NCBI RefSeq assembly: GCF_024679095.1 | Contig: NC_066513.1 | Location: 3,030,523 to 3,094,522, forward strand | Source of the DNA: Eriocheir sinensis | Taxonomy: Eukaryota; Arthropoda; Malacostraca; Decapoda; Varunidae | Direction: 5' to 3' | DNA length: 64,000 nt | Part shown: one piece after another, positions 34,555-47,310 of the stretch | Layout: each line of letters starts with the position of its first letter | How positions within the stretch are numbered: position 1 is the stretch's first letter | Made by a program: the position numbers and the translations under genes | The notes under the pieces: model-generated | Told to the model about the DNA's origin: nothing | Seen by the model: only the letters and a program-made list of their open reading frames with translations | The model's database searches: none

Positions 34555-34760
34555 AATAGTGATTAGGTTGGCGAGCTCTGCTCGCAACCTGGAAGACCCG
34601 GGTTCGATTCCCGGTCGGAGTAGAGACGGGTGGGCAGTCGCCTTTAATCTGTGGGTCCTGTCCATCCAGCAGTGACTGGGTGCCGGGTGTCAGTCGGGGT
34701 TCGAGCCCCGCCTCCCGGGTGTGTGGGCGTGACGGGAGGCTCCCTCCGTGTTCCATCTGA
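34555..34760 (+). mobile_element. tRNA-derived SINE
   Basis: GTTGGCGAGCTCTGCTCGCA is followed by ACCCGGGTTCGATTCCCGGT, a clear Pol III B box within a T-stem/loop. A second box-B-like GGGGTTCGAGCCCCG appears near 34696. It cannot be a working tRNA because the acceptor stem does not pair. No long poly-A tail is seen. Confidence 0.6.
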
Positions 34761-35636
34761 GTGACACTTCTCGCCACATCGTCAAGGAGCCCGTCAGGAA
34801 GCTCGGGTCCTCAGGGTCGGCCATTACGGCGGTGTGCCTCGCATAACGCACGGGACGTTCCCGGGAGCCAAGCCCTGAGGCGCGGCGAGGGCCGCGGTGG
34901 AGCACACGGCCGAGCACGGCCTGGCGTGGCTCTCCTGGCTGGCCGTCGCCCGCTACTCATCCTCTGCAGCTCGGCTACTCCTGAGGGCTAGGCGGACACG
35001 CTAGAGGGGGCAGAGTAGCCGCCTGTCCCAAGGTCGCGTCAATATTTCATCTGGTGGGGCGCGGCGGCTTCCTCCCCTCCGTGCCTGGTCACAGGAGCCA
35101 CGCCCCCAACGTCCCCACACACGATGAAGTCACTCTCTTCCCCCCACCCCCCCTGTTCAGGCATTTTGTCACTCACTTTTTCTCCATTTCTCTTTCTCTT
35201 ACTTCCAACTAACTATCTTCGCTTTCCTTTCGCCCCTCAATTCCTTTCACTTTCCTTCCTTCCCTTTCAGTCATTTTGCCACTTCTTTTTTCTTCCTCCA
35301 TTTCTCTTTCTCTCATTTCCCACTGTCTAACTATCTTCTCGTTCTGTCCATCCCTCTCTTCTGTTCCCTCTTCTTGTCACTCTTTAGTTCAGTCATTTTA
35401 TCCTTCTATTTTTTGTTTCCCTTCTCCATTCTTCTGTCCCTCTCTTCTTTTCTTTCCCTGTCCCTCCTGCTCCATCTTTCTTTCCCTTCCTTTGTCTTTT
35501 TCACTCCCCAATCTCTCACTCCCCACTATTCCGACAACCCGTTCCCTTCGCCCCTCTGCTCTCTCCTCCCGCCCCGACTCCAGCACCGGCCCGCCAAGGA
35601 CCTTCTTCAGCCACACACGTCTTGGTGCTCAGGTTT

Positions 35637-35637
<1 letters not shown>

Positions 35638-35675
<38 letters not shown>

Positions 35676-35677
35676 TG

Positions 35678-35725
<48 letters not shown>

Positions 35726-35862
35726 CGACACAGGATGAGGATGAGGAGGAGGAGGAGGAAGTCCACAAAATCATGATGACCCAACTGCGTCCCACGAGGG
35801 CGCGGTCCTGACCTTGACCAGCTGTCCTTCCCTCCCTCCTTCCCTTCCTTCCTTCCTTCCTT

Positions 35863-35925
<63 letters not shown>

Positions 35926-35962
35926 AGACAGACAGACAGACAGACAGACAGAGAGACAGACA

Positions 35963-36013
<51 letters not shown>
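35638..36013. repeat. Compound microsatellite cluster GT, GA, CT, GACA, CA
   Basis: (GT)n 35638-35671, (GA)n 35681-35723, CTTCC and (CT)n 35840-35922, GACA 35928-35965, (CA)n 35965-36012. No gene is supported. Confidence 0.9.
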
Positions 36014-36015
<2 letters not shown>

Positions 36016-37194
36016 GCAGGAGGTAACGAGCAGCCCGTCGTTAAGGACAACGTCTCCCCAGAGTGTTCATCGCCCCCTAATCTCCCCTCTCGTTCTCCCT
36101 TTTCCCCTACACTCATCTCCCCTCTCCTCAACTCTCCTCTCGTCTCCCTTCTCCCCGCTCGTCCTAATCTCTACTTCGCACCTCTCCTTCTCCCTTCTCC
36201 CCTCTCCTCCTCCCCCTCCTCCTCCTCCTCCACTCTGGATTGTAATTGAAACTTTATAGCGGATCTTCTTTCTGTATCGTCATCCTCGTTTGCTTTCTTT
36301 CAGTGAGTCCCCCTTCTTCTTTTCCTCCCCCCTTCCTCTTCCCCTCCTCTTCTTCCCCCGCCGAGGGTAATCACCACCGACGTGTGGCCGCGGGAATGCA
36401 TTAACCACTGATACATGCGCTCCCTTCCTCCCTCCCTCCCTCCCTCTCCCTCTCTCCCTCCCTTCCTCTCTTCTCTCCTATCTCCTCCCCTCCCTCCTGT
36501 TCCGCCTTTCCGCCCTTCCCTATTTTTCTTGGTTATTCCTTTCTCTTGCTTCCCACTTTCCATTTTCTCGTTCCTTCTTTCCCTCCCTTCTTCTTCTCTA
36601 CATCCTTTCCACCTCCTTGTTCACTCATTCTGTCCTTCCCACTTTCTTCCTCCATTCCTCTTTCTCTTCTTACTGTCCTATTTTCTGTTCCCTCCTCCCC
36701 TTCTTTCTTCTCTCCTTCCGTCCCCTTCCGTCTTCCGCCTTTCCCTTTTCCTTCATTCCTCTTTCTCTTACTTCCTTTTATCCATATTCTCGTTCCCTTC
36801 GTCCCTCCCTTACTATTTTCTATCACGTTCCTCTTCTTCTGTTTTTCCGTAATTCTTTCTTCTGGTCAATCCTGGTCTTAAGTCACCTGACAACCTGACT
36901 CGTCCGCAGCGGTAGCAATAACACGAGGCAAGGCTCACCGTGCAGGCAACAGAAGGTGAGGGAGGCCACAGCCCACAACAGCCGCGGAGTGTCAGTGTGT
37001 GCTTGACGTCTGCAGCGCCTCCGCGATCACGTGAACGCGTGCAAGACAATCCTCCCAATGGGCCGTCTGTTTGCCCTCGAGCACTCCTCTCCTTTCCCAG
37101 ACGTCTTTTCCCCTGAACTTCTCACATTTAAATATTTATTTTTTACGTGGGGCCTATTACGTGGTCGGTCCCACATCGTAATGGCGGAGGTAAG

Positions 37195-37432
37195 TGTTTT
37201 ATAGTGGCGCCATCCTGCTTGCCTCATGCTGCTCCCCGGAGCTGTCGTCTTCGATTTTCTTTATGGAATTTATGTAGAGTCCGGGTTGGTAGATAACCTG
37301 CAGGACAGCATGTGGGTAGTCTTGGCCACTCGGTATGAGAGAAATGTCAGCTTGTAGCGGCGGGCGGGACGCGAACCCGGGTCCTCCAGGACGCCGCGCC
37401 TGCACGCTGACCACTCAGCCACCGCCTCCCCA
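37195..37432 (-). mobile_element. tRNA-derived SINE, near full length
   Basis: The minus strand begins GGGAGGCGGTGGCTGAGTGG (box A region), then GTCAGCGTGC, then GAGGACCCGGGTTCGCGTCC (box B). The body contains GTGGCCAAGACTACCCACAT and CAACCCGGACTCTAC and ends GGATGGCGCCACTATAA. The head resembles a serine- or leucine-type tRNA gene. A related tail is at 47665-47770. Confidence 0.75.
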
Positions 37433-37739
37433 CTTCCTCCAACTAATCCTACTAATGAAACAAACGCAACGTTTTTTACTCTAGTAAATGTGAAAGCTGC
37501 TGACAAAGGGGTTGAAAAGGCTTACAAAACTTTACCGTTTCCTGCACAAAGAGAAGCAGGATTATTAATTTTTTTTTTCTCTCGGCTCAGTCCCATCCCC
37601 GCCCTTCCATTAGCGCCACGGCCAAGGTCATTCTCCAGCGGGGAAGCGGCGTGATTGGCGGACTGATTACATTAGCGTCGGGGCGGGCGCGTGAATATAT
37701 GAGCGGGGGAGTGAGAGGTGAGGGAGTGAGGCAGGTAAG

Positions 37740-38160
37740 AGTGTGCGGCGGTGAGTGAACGGTGGAATGAAGGAGAAATTAGTTTTGCAAGGGGATGAAT
37801 GAGGCAATTAAGACTGAAGTAGTGAATGAATAAGAGAATGAAGAAATTAGTTTGGAATGAATGAATGAATGCGGCAGTAAAGAGCGTTGAGAAGTGAATG
37901 AAGAACAGGATGAAGAAATGAGTTTGTGAGGAATCAATGAGGCAGTTATAGATTGAAGCAGTGAGTGAATGACATAATGAAGGAGAAATGAGCTTTAAGG
38001 GAATGAATGAATGAGGGAGCTAAGAGTATGAAGGGGTGAATGAAGAAGTGAATGAGGGAGAAATCAGCGTTGAGGGCATGACAAAAGAGCTGACAAAGTG
38101 AGGCGGTGAGTGAATAGTGAATGACAGATTGGTGAAACTCATTTGGCAAGGGAACGAAGG
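37740..38160. repeat. GAATGAATGA-rich degenerate repeat
   Basis: Imperfect units of about 70 bp with GTGAATGAATGA, GAGGGAG, GAAATGAGTTT. Apparent minus frames are not credible. Confidence 0.55.
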
Positions 38161-38419
38161 AGGGAACGGGGCTCAGAGTTAATAATATATGTGATAATGT
38201 GAAGTAAATCTAAGGTGTAAATTAAACGTATAAATGTGATGTGAAAGAGCAGTGAATGTAGTAGTGAATAAGGGAGTAATGAGTATCGTGTGAGGAGCAG
38301 TGAGTGAGTGAGTGAGTGAGTGAGGGAGGGAGGGAGGAGAGGACGAGTTGGTGGGTCCGCGGTGTTCCAGTCCAAACCTGACCTGGGGACCTTCGGGTGA
38401 GCTTTGGGAACACAACACA

Positions 38420-38930
38420 ACCTCCCCCCCAGTGCCCACCCCAGCAACACAGCCCCCAGCCCCCCCACTCTCCCTATCCACACCATCACAACCCCCAGCC
38501 CCCCCACTCTCCCTATTCACACCAACACAACCCCCAGCCCCCCCACTCTCCCTATCCACACCATCACAACCCCCAGCCCCCCCACTCTCCCTATCCACAC
38601 CAACACAACCCCCAGCCCCCCCACTCTCCCTATACACACCAACACAACCACAACACAACCTCTCCCCCAGTGCCCACCCCAGCAACACAGCCCCCAGCCC
38701 CCCCACTATACCTATACACAACATCACAACCCCCAGCCCCCTCACTCTCCCTATCCACACCATCACAACACCCAGCCCCCCCACTCTCCCTATCCACACC
38801 AACACAACCACCAGCCCCCCCACTCTCCCTATACACACCAACACAACCCCCAGCCCCCTCACTCTCCCTATCCACACCAACACAACCCCCAGCCCCCACT
38901 CTCCCTATCCATACCATCACATCCCCAGCC
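38420..38930. repeat. 38-bp C-rich minisatellite
   Basis: CCCCCACTCTCCCTATCCAC, ACCAACACAACCCCCAGC repeats about 12 times. Three frames stay open on each strand, an artefact. A related CCTCTCCTCCCGACAACAGA array follows to 39310. Confidence 0.85.
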
Positions 38931-39933
38931 CCATAAAGCCATCCCCACCTACCTCTCCCAACAACACATAGCCCCCAGCCTCTCCCCTCCACACCCTGCA
39001 AGATAGCCCCTCCACTTCCCCTTGAACAGCCTCCAGCCCCCATCTTCCTTCCCCCCCGACAGCAGATAGCCCCAGCCCCCTACTTCTCCTCCCGACAACA
39101 GATAGCCCCAGTCCCCCTCCTCTCCTCCTGATAACAGATAGCCCCAGCCCCTCCTCTCCTCCCGACATGAGATAGCCCCAGCCCCCTCCTCTCCTCTCGA
39201 CAACAGATAGCCCCCAGCCCCCTCTTCTCCCAACAACACATAGCCCCCAGCCCCCTCCCCTTACTCCCTCGAACAGCCTCCAGCCCCATTTCCCTTCCTC
39301 CGACAACACATAGCCCCCCTTCCTTTACCCCGATCCCCTCCCCTCAACAGCACCCCCGATATCCCATTTTCCTCCCCAGCAGCACTCACATACCCAACTT
39401 CCCTCACCTTCACCCCATCACCCCCTGCCTCTCACCCTGTCCCCTGCCCCCCCTGCCCTGCCCCGCTCTGGCAGGCTTCCTCTGTTGACGTCAAGAAAAC
39501 CTCCGAGTGACAATCTTGCTTGCGTCTCCTGCCCAGTGTTTTGCCCTGCTACCCACTCCTCCTCCTCCTCCTCCTCCTCGCCCTCCTCCTGCTGCCGCTT
39601 CTTCTTCTTCTTCTTCTTCTTACCAGTGCGACGGCAACTCTCCCGGCGCCACCTATGCAAATGTTGGAACTACGCCACTCGCAGCCTACCACCGCCCCGC
39701 CGCTTGCCTTCTATCACCTATTCCTCCCTCTCCCTCTCCCTGGGCCATATTTTCAACCGTGTCAGACTCCCATTGCGACTATTTTTCATGGGTGGTTTTA
39801 TCGTTCACGTGAGGCAGAAGTCGTGTACAGCCATCACTGAGATCCCAAAATAGTCCAATGAAAATCCCAGGAGCTTCTACAACGGGCTTTTTAAATTAGC
39901 GAACAGTGGGATCGATACGTTTAAGACTACCAG

Positions 39934-40048
<115 letters not shown>

Positions 40049-40224
40049 TTTCCCTACTTCCTCCTCCTCCTCCTCCTCGCCTTCCCATCACCTGCCCCAC
40101 GCCGCCACCTGACACCGTAACTCACCACTTGACACACACTACCGCTACTCGACACCTCGCTCGCCCCTCGCCCCCCCTTCTCGGAAAACATTCCTCCCAC
40201 CTTGCTTACACAACGGTGGGCGGC

Positions 40225-40420
40225 GAGGCAGGGTGCTGGTGGAGGAGGAGGAGGAGGGGATTGGTAGCAGTGATGGTGGTGGTGGTGGTGGAGGAAGAGG
40301 ATGGGGAGGGGTTGGTAGTAGTGGTGGTGGTGGTGGTGGTGGAGGAAGAGGATGGGGAGGGATTGAAAGTAGTGGTGGTGGTGGTGGAGGTACAATGGAC
40401 TCTATATGGATTGGGGAAGA
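40225..40420. repeat. GGT/GGA trinucleotide repeat, about 65-bp units
   Basis: GAGGAAGAGGATGGGGAGGG followed by ATTG and a (GGT)n run recurs three times. Confidence 0.75.
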
Positions 40421-40814
40421 TATGATGTCAGGGGATGGAAGGTTGTGATGGAGGCTGTACAATGGACCCTAAACGGAATGGGGAGGATATGCGTAAGGGG
40501 AAGGAAGGGGAGGGAGGGATAGGCTTGGCGGAGGGGTGGAGAAGAGGCCTGAAGCGGAGGAAAAGTTCAGCTGTGGGTGGAGGGAGGCTTGGAGGTGTTT
40601 CCCCTTGCACCTCCCAGCAGCTGAGGGACGGAGGTAAGAGGGGAGGGAGGGGGGAGGGGCGGGAGTCATGGCACGGCACTGGGCCACGGGTGCCAGAAGA
40701 CAGTTCTCCTGTTGGCAGCGGTGCCAGGCGGGGCCATGAATGAACTACTCTCCTTCTGCCACTGTCCCGCCTCCTCTTCCTCTTCTGCCTCCTCCTCGTG
40801 CTCCTCCGTCACTC

Positions 40815-42165
40815 CTACATCACCTCCTCCTCCTCCTCCTCCTCCTCCTCCTCCACTGTCCTTCAATACCTCCTCCTCCTCCTCCTCCTCCTCCTCCTCC
40901 TCCACTGTCCTTCAATACCTCCTCCTCCTCCTCCACTGTCCTTCAATACCTCCTCCTCCTCCTCCTTTTTCAGCCCCACATTACCTCCTCCTCCTCCTCC
41001 TCCACTGTCCTTCAATACCTCCTCCTCCTCCTCCACTGTCCTTCAATACCTCCTCCTCCTCCTCCACTGTCCTTCAATACCTCCTCCTCCTCCTCCACTG
41101 TCCTTCAATACCTCCTCCTCCTCCAGTGTCATTCAATACCTCCCTCCTCCTCCTCCACTGTCCTTCAATACCTCCTCCTCCTCCTCCTCCACTGTCCTTC
41201 AATACCTCCTCCTCCTCCTCCACTGTCCTTCAATACCTCCTCCTCCTCCTCCACTGTCCTTCAATACCTCCTCCTCCTCCTCCTCCACTGTCCTTCAATA
41301 CCTCCTCCTCCTCCTCCACTGTCCTTCAATACCTCCTCCTCCCTCCTCCTCCACTGTCCTTCAATACCTCCTCCTCCTCCACGGTCCTAGAATTCCTCCT
41401 CCTCCTCCTCCACTGTCCTTCAATACCTCCTCCTCCTCCTCCACTGTCCTTCAATACCTCCTCCTCCTCCTCCACTGTCCTTCAATACCTCCTCCTCCTC
41501 CTCCACTGTCCTTCAATACCTCCTCCTCCTCCTCCTCCTCCTTCAGCCCTACATCACCTCCTCCTCTTCCTCTACTTTCTCCACTGTCCTTCAATACCTC
41601 CTCCTCCTCCTCCTCCTTCAGCCCTACATCACCTCCTCCTCCTCTACTTTCTCCACTGTCCTTCAATACCTCCTCCTCCTCCTCCTCCTTCTCTACTTTC
41701 TCCACTGTCCTTCAATACCTCCTCCTCCTCCTCCTTCAGCCCTACATCACCTCCTCCTCTTCCTCTACTTTCTCCACTGTCCTTCAATACCTCCTCCTCC
41801 TCCTCCTCCTTCAGCCCTACATCACCTCCTCCTCTTCCTCTACTTTCTCCACTGTCCTTCAATACCTCCTCCTCCTCCTCCTCCTTCAGCCCTACATCAC
41901 CTCCTCCTCTTCCTCTACTTTCTCCACTGTCCTTCAATACCTCCTCCTCCTCCTCCTCCTCCTTCAGCCCTACATCACCTCCTCCTCTTCCTCTACTTTC
42001 TTAACTGTCTTCAATACCTCCTCCTCCTCCTCCACTGTCCTTCAATACCTCCTCCTCCTCCTCCTCCTCCTCCTTCAGCCCTACATCACCTCCTCCTCTT
42101 CCTCTACTTTCTTAACTGTCTTCAATACCTCTTCCTCCTCCTCCTCCTCCTCTATCAGGCTTTAA
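40815..42165. repeat. 1.35-kb TCC-rich array
   Basis: (CTC)n runs are joined by CACTGTCCTTCAATACC about 35 times. Later units add CAGCCCTACATCACCTCC and CTACTTTCTCCA. The pyrimidine strand lacks stops, giving frames of 216-455 codons that read P-P-P-L-S-F-N-T or L-L-L-L-H-C-P-S-I. These are not genes. Confidence 0.92.
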
Positions 42166-42384
42166 TTACTTCCTCCTCCTTCTCCTTCCTCACGACAACC
42201 ATTTTCCTGCAGACTCACATTCCCCCCCTCCCCCCCAACCACCACCCAGCTCACAGCACCCCCTTCCCCCTCCCCTCCCCCCTTTGAGTACGTATACCTG
42301 TTCCGTCGACCCACAAAATCCACACTTAAACCACCACACCCACACATGATCCACCAGCTGCTCTCTCTCTCTCTCTCTCTCATT

Positions 42385-43048
42385 TAGGGGTCTTAGTGAG
42401 CTCTGATCTCCGTCCAAGGGCACAATGCATTCAAGCTAGAAATCGAGCTAATAGGGTACTGGGATTTATTTCAAGGAGCGTAAGCAACAGAAGCCCCGAA
42501 GTCTTCCTCAAACTATATTTAGCATTAGTTAGACCTCATCTTGACTATGCGGTTCAGTTCTGGTCACCCTACTATAGAATGGATATCAAAATGTTAGAAT
42601 CGGTGCAGAGGAGGATGACTAAGATGATTCAGGGGTTGACGAGGAAAGACTCAAACAGTTAAACTTGCATTCTCTAGAAAGGCGAAGGTGCGTGGAGACA
42701 TGATCGAGGTTTATAAATGGATGAAGGGCTTTAATAAGGAGACATTCATAAGGTTTTGTTGGTAAGAGAACCGGGTAGGACACGAAGTAACGGGTTTAAA
42801 CTGGATAAATTCAGATTCAACAGGGACATAGGCAAAAATTGGTTTACTAATAGGGTGGTGGATGAGTGGAATAGGCTTAGCAGTCATGTGGTGAGTGCCA
42901 ATACAATTGTCACATTCAAAAATAGACTAGATAAATTCATGGACAGCGATATTAGGTGGGGTTAGATACACGGGAGCTTAGGGTCAAAGGAGCTGCCTCG
43001 TACAGGCCTACCGGCCTCTTGCAGACTCCTGCGTTCTTATGTTCTTAT

Positions 43049-43055
<7 letters not shown>
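42385..43055 (+). mobile_element. CR1/L2-type LINE 3' end
   Basis: The plus strand reads VSSDLRPRAQCIQARNRANR, VFLKLYLALVRPHLDYAVQF and WSPYYRMDIKMLESVQRRMT. After frameshifts it reads KNWFTNRVVDEWNRLSSHVV and NRLDKFMDSD. These are the last reverse-transcriptase helices and C-terminus of a CR1-group element. The 3' UTR ends in repeated TTCTTATG units (43031-43049), the usual CR1-like terminus, then runs into a CT microsatellite. It is 5'-truncated. Confidence 0.85.
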
Positions 43056-43098
<43 letters not shown>

Positions 43099-43191
43099 GC
43101 ACAGAAGAATGAATGTTAAGAGAATCAGCCAAGTGGAATTCCTTCATATTAAAGTTCGCTAGAAATATATGAAGAAAAAACGATGATATTC

Positions 43192-43193
<2 letters not shown>

Positions 43194-43253
<60 letters not shown>
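43194..43253. repeat. (TTA)n microsatellite
   Basis: About 20 ATT units, one interruption (ATC). Confidence 0.95.
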
Positions 43254-43256
<3 letters not shown>

Positions 43257-43261
43257 CTGAG

Positions 43262-43544
43262 GATGAATCACAGTCAGGTGTCTTTGGGGGGTGAGGGGAA
43301 GGAAGGGAAGGGAGGGAAGGAAAGGAAGAGAGAAGGGAAACGAGGAGGGAGAGGGAGAAGAAGGGAAATGAAGAGGGAGAAGAAAGGGAAGGGAAGGGAG
43401 AGGAAGAAAGAGAAGGAAGGGGAGGGAGAGGAGAGAAGAAGGGTAAGGAAAGAAGGAAAAGAGAAGGGGAAGGAAAGGAAGAGAAGGGAAGGAAGGGTGA
43501 GTGAAAAGGGAGAGGAATGAGAGGAAATGGAAAGGGGAGAGGCA

Positions 43545-43545
<1 letters not shown>
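43262..43545. repeat. GGAAG polypurine tract
   Basis: About 280 bp almost wholly A/G on the plus strand, followed by (GT)n at 43543-43606. Confidence 0.9.
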
Positions 43546-43585
<40 letters not shown>

Positions 43586-43846
43586 TGTGTGTGTGTGTGT
43601 GTGTGTTTCTTTTCTTTATCTTGAGTGAGGGGTGAGGGGTGAGGGGGGGGTGAGGGGTTAAAGTAATGACCTTCACCCCCCTCTCTCTCCACCTTTCTCC
43701 ACTTCATTAACTCGGCGGGGGGTGGGGTGGGGGTGGGGGGAGAAGCAGGTAACCCCTCCTCCGCCCTCTATGTCTTCACGCGAGTCAAAGAAATCTAATG
43801 AAACAATTATTTCCCGGCCAGGTAAAGGTGAGGTGCTCCGGCAGGG

Positions 43847-43848
<2 letters not shown>

Positions 43849-43918
<70 letters not shown>

Positions 43919-44088
43919 TTACTAAAGCAATTTGTAAAGAAATGTACCTATACTCCTACTTCTACTCCTACTACTACTATTATTACTACTTCTACTACTA
44001 CTACTGCTACTACTACTACTACTACTACTACTTTCACTCGTCCTCGTCCTCGTCCTCCTCCTCCTCCTACTACTACTACTACTACTTT

Positions 44089-44126
<38 letters not shown>

Positions 44127-44180
44127 TTACTACTCCTACTCCTACTACTCCACCTCCTACTACTACTACTACTGATGCCA
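43849..44180. repeat. (CA)n then (TAC)n/(CTC)n microsatellites
   Basis: (CA)n 43849-43917 and TAC/CTC repeats 43950-44172, which translate as poly-Tyr. Confidence 0.95.
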
Positions 44181-44377
44181 CTACAAAGGCTATCGTGACT
44201 GGCTGTTGTAGTGTGTTCATAGGAGAATGGTAGTGATGTGGAGGTGGAGGTGGTGGTGATAGTGGTGGTGATGGTGGAGGTGATAGCGGTGTGGTGGCCG
44301 ACACTTCCGGTGGAGGTGCCAGACTCCGTCTTAATTATACTCGTTTGACAAACTCCCACGCCACCCACGGCCCCGTC

Positions 44378-44418
<41 letters not shown>

Positions 44419-44439
44419 CGGTAAGGTCGATCTAGTTAC

Positions 44440-46235
44440 CAAAAGAGGGAAAGGGAAAATGGGATGGTGAGAATAGGAGAGAGAATATGGTGAGAGAGGG
44501 AGAGAACTGAAAGAGAGGGTAAAGGAAAGGGAAGGGAAGGGAAGCCAGGAATGGAAGGGAAGGAGAAGTAAAGTAGACTGAAGGGTAGAGATGGGAAGGG
44601 AAGGGAAGGGAAGGGGAAGGAAAAGTAAAGTAGACTGAAGGGTAGAGATGGGGACGGAAGGGAAAGTAAAGTGAAAGGAAGAGACGGGAAGGGAAGGGAA
44701 GGGAAAGTAAAAGTGAAGCGAAGGGAAGGGAAGGGAAAAGAAAGGAAGAAAAAGTAAAGAGAAGTGAAGTGAAGGAAGGAGTAAGGAAGAGAAGGAAATA
44801 ACGTGAAGGGACAAAACGAGAGGGGAAGAGAATGGAAAAAGGAAGGAAGTGAAGGGAAGGAAAGATAAAGAAAAGGATGTGAAGGGAAGGGAAGTGAGCA
44901 AGTGAAGCGAAGTGAAGTGAAGGGAGGAAAAGAAGAAGAGGAAGGGAGAAGTGAAATGAAGGGAAGGAATGATAAGGGTAGGGACGTGAAGTGAAGTGAA
45001 GTGAAGTGAAGGGAAGGGAAGTGAAAGAAAGGGAAGGGAACTGAAAGGAGGGGACGCAATGTGAAGGAAAGTGAAGAGAATTGAAGGGTAGGAAAGATAA
45101 GGGAAGTGAAGTGAAGGGAAGGGAAGCGAAAGAAAGGGAAGGGAAGTGAAAGAAAGGGAAGGGAACTGAAAGGAGGGGACGCAATGTGAAGGAAAGTGAA
45201 GAGAATTGAAGGGTAGGAAAGATAAGGGAAGTGAAGTGAAGGGAAGGGAAGCGAAAGAAAGGGAAGGGAAGTGAAAGAAAGGGAAGGGAAGTGAAAGAAA
45301 GGGAAGGGAAGTACAGTAGGAGGAAGTGCAGGAAAGTGAAGGGAAGGAAAGATAAGTGAAGGGAAGTGAAGTGAAGGGAAGTACAGTAGGAAGAAGTGCA
45401 GGAAAGTGAAAGAAAGGGAAGGGAACTGAAAGGACGCACAGTGAAGGAAATTGAAGGGAATTGAAGGGTAGGAAAGATAAGGGAAGTGAAGTAAAGGGAA
45501 GGGAAGTGCAGCAGGAGGAAGTGAAGGGAAGGGAAGTGAAAGAAAGTGAAGGGAATTGAAGTGAAAGAAAGTGAAGGGAACTGAAAGGACGCAAAGTGAA
45601 GGGAATTGAAGGGTAGGAAAGATAAGTGAAGTGAAGGGAAGTGCAGCAAGAGGAAGTGAAGGGAAGGGAAGTGAAACAAAGGGAAGGGAACTGAAGTGAA
45701 AGAAAGTGAAGGGAACTGGAAGGACGCAAAGTGAAGGGAATTGAAGGGTAGGAAAGATAAGTGAAGTGAAGTGAAGTGAAGTGAAGTGCAGCAAGAGGAA
45801 GTGAAGGGAAGGGAAGTGAAAGAAAGGGAAGGGAACTGAAAGGACGCAAAGTAAAGGAAAGTGAAGGAAATTGAAGGGTAGATAAGATAAGGGAAGTGAA
45901 GTGAAGGGAAGGGAAGCGCAGCAGGAGGAAGTGAAGGGAAGGGAAAGGACGCAAAGTGAAGGAAAGTGAAGGGAATTGTAGGGTAGGAAAGATAAGTGAA
46001 GTGAAGTGAAGTGCAGCAGGAGGAAGTGAAGGGAAGGGAAGCGCAGCAGAAGGAAGTGAAGGGAAGTGAATGGACGCAAAGTGAAGGGAATTGTAGGGTA
46101 GGAAAGATAAGTGAAGTGAAGTGAAGTGAAGGGAATTGTAGGGTAGGAAAGATAAGTGAAGTGAAGTGAAGTGCAGCAGGAGGAAGTGAAGTGAAGTGCA
46201 GCAGGAGGAAGTGAAGGGAAGTGAAGGGAGGGAGC
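44440..46235. repeat. 1.8-kb polypurine GAAGG/GAAGT array
   Basis: Nearly every plus-strand base is A or G except for spaced T, C in phrases such as GTGAAGGAAAGTGAAGGGAA, TTGAAGGGTAGGAAAGATAA and GTGCAGCAGGAGGAAGTGAA. These phrases recur at roughly 100-180 bp, a higher-order repeat. The minus strand carries open frames of up to 683 codons (F-P-S-L-P-F), all artefacts. Confidence 0.93.
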
Positions 46236-46316
46236 CACCAGGTGAGGCAACATTTATTGATCAAATGGAAATGAGGACAGATAGGTAGGGCAGGTGTGGA
46301 AGGCCCCGCTCCTCTG

Positions 46317-46473
<157 letters not shown>

Positions 46474-46559
46474 GACAAACCAACTAACTAACAATCATAT
46501 GACAGAATAACGTATACATCTCCGAGTCTTTTCGATCTTAAAACCGACGCAAGCAACAC

Positions 46560-46736
46560 AACCTTCGGGCGCAACACACCTGACCCGGCAACACTAGTAA
46601 CCAGGAACACAAACATACGGAGATTTGGACGCTGCTGCAACACAACGCCAGGCCAAGCAACACAAACATACGGAGATTTGAACGCTGCTGCAACATAAAG
46701 AACCCTAATGAACAGCAACACAACGCCGGGCCCAGC

Positions 46737-46775
<39 letters not shown>

Positions 46776-46803
46776 CATGCAGCAATACAACGCTAGGCCC
46801 AGC

Positions 46804-46849
<46 letters not shown>

Positions 46850-46920
46850 GCAACACAACGCCGGGCCCAGCAACACTAATGAACAGCAACACAAGGCAAG
46901 GGAGGCGCAGCAGCATTGCC
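46560..46920. repeat. CAGCAACACAACGC repeat with CA expansions
   Basis: CAGCAACACAACGCCGGGCC, CAGCAACAC occurs repeatedly, twice expanded into (CA)n at 46739-46772 and 46805-46847. An ATACGGAGATTTGGACGCTG pair is at 46615 and 46666. Confidence 0.75.
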
Positions 46921-46979
46921 AACTCAGCGTCGTAACCTCGGGACGCTTCACTGTTGCAAATTGATACCAGGCGACGATT

Positions 46980-47310
46980 TTTTTTCTCTTTCGTACGGTA
47001 GTATTTTTTTTTTTTCAGCGCAGGACTGTTGGGAACGTTTTTCATTCCCCTGCAGGACTGACTGAAGTTTTTTTTTTTTTTTAATTACACTGCAAGACCG
47101 TTTAGTATTTTTTAATTTTTTTTTTTTTAGTGTCAGTGTTTTTCGCATTTTTTTTTAACACTGCAGGACTGTAGAGAGCATTTCGTATTACACTGCGAGA
47201 CTGTTTGGTGTTTATTTTTACACTGCAGGACTGTAGAGAGCATTTCGTATTACACTGCGAGACTGTTTGGTGTTTATTTTTACACTGCAGGACTGTTGAG
47301 ACTGCTGGAC
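46980..47310. repeat. CACTGCAGGACTGT tandem units
   Basis: CACTGCAGGACTGTAGAGAG, CATTTCGTATTACACTGCGA and GACTGTTTGGTGTTTATTTT repeat with a roughly 67-bp period after a T-rich start. Confidence 0.7.

Noticed and set aside
40712..42165. Plus-strand open frames of 216-455 codons rich in Pro, Ser and Leu
   Set aside because: They are products of (CTC)n with a fixed linker. Overlapping frames are equally open, and there are no splice or start signals.
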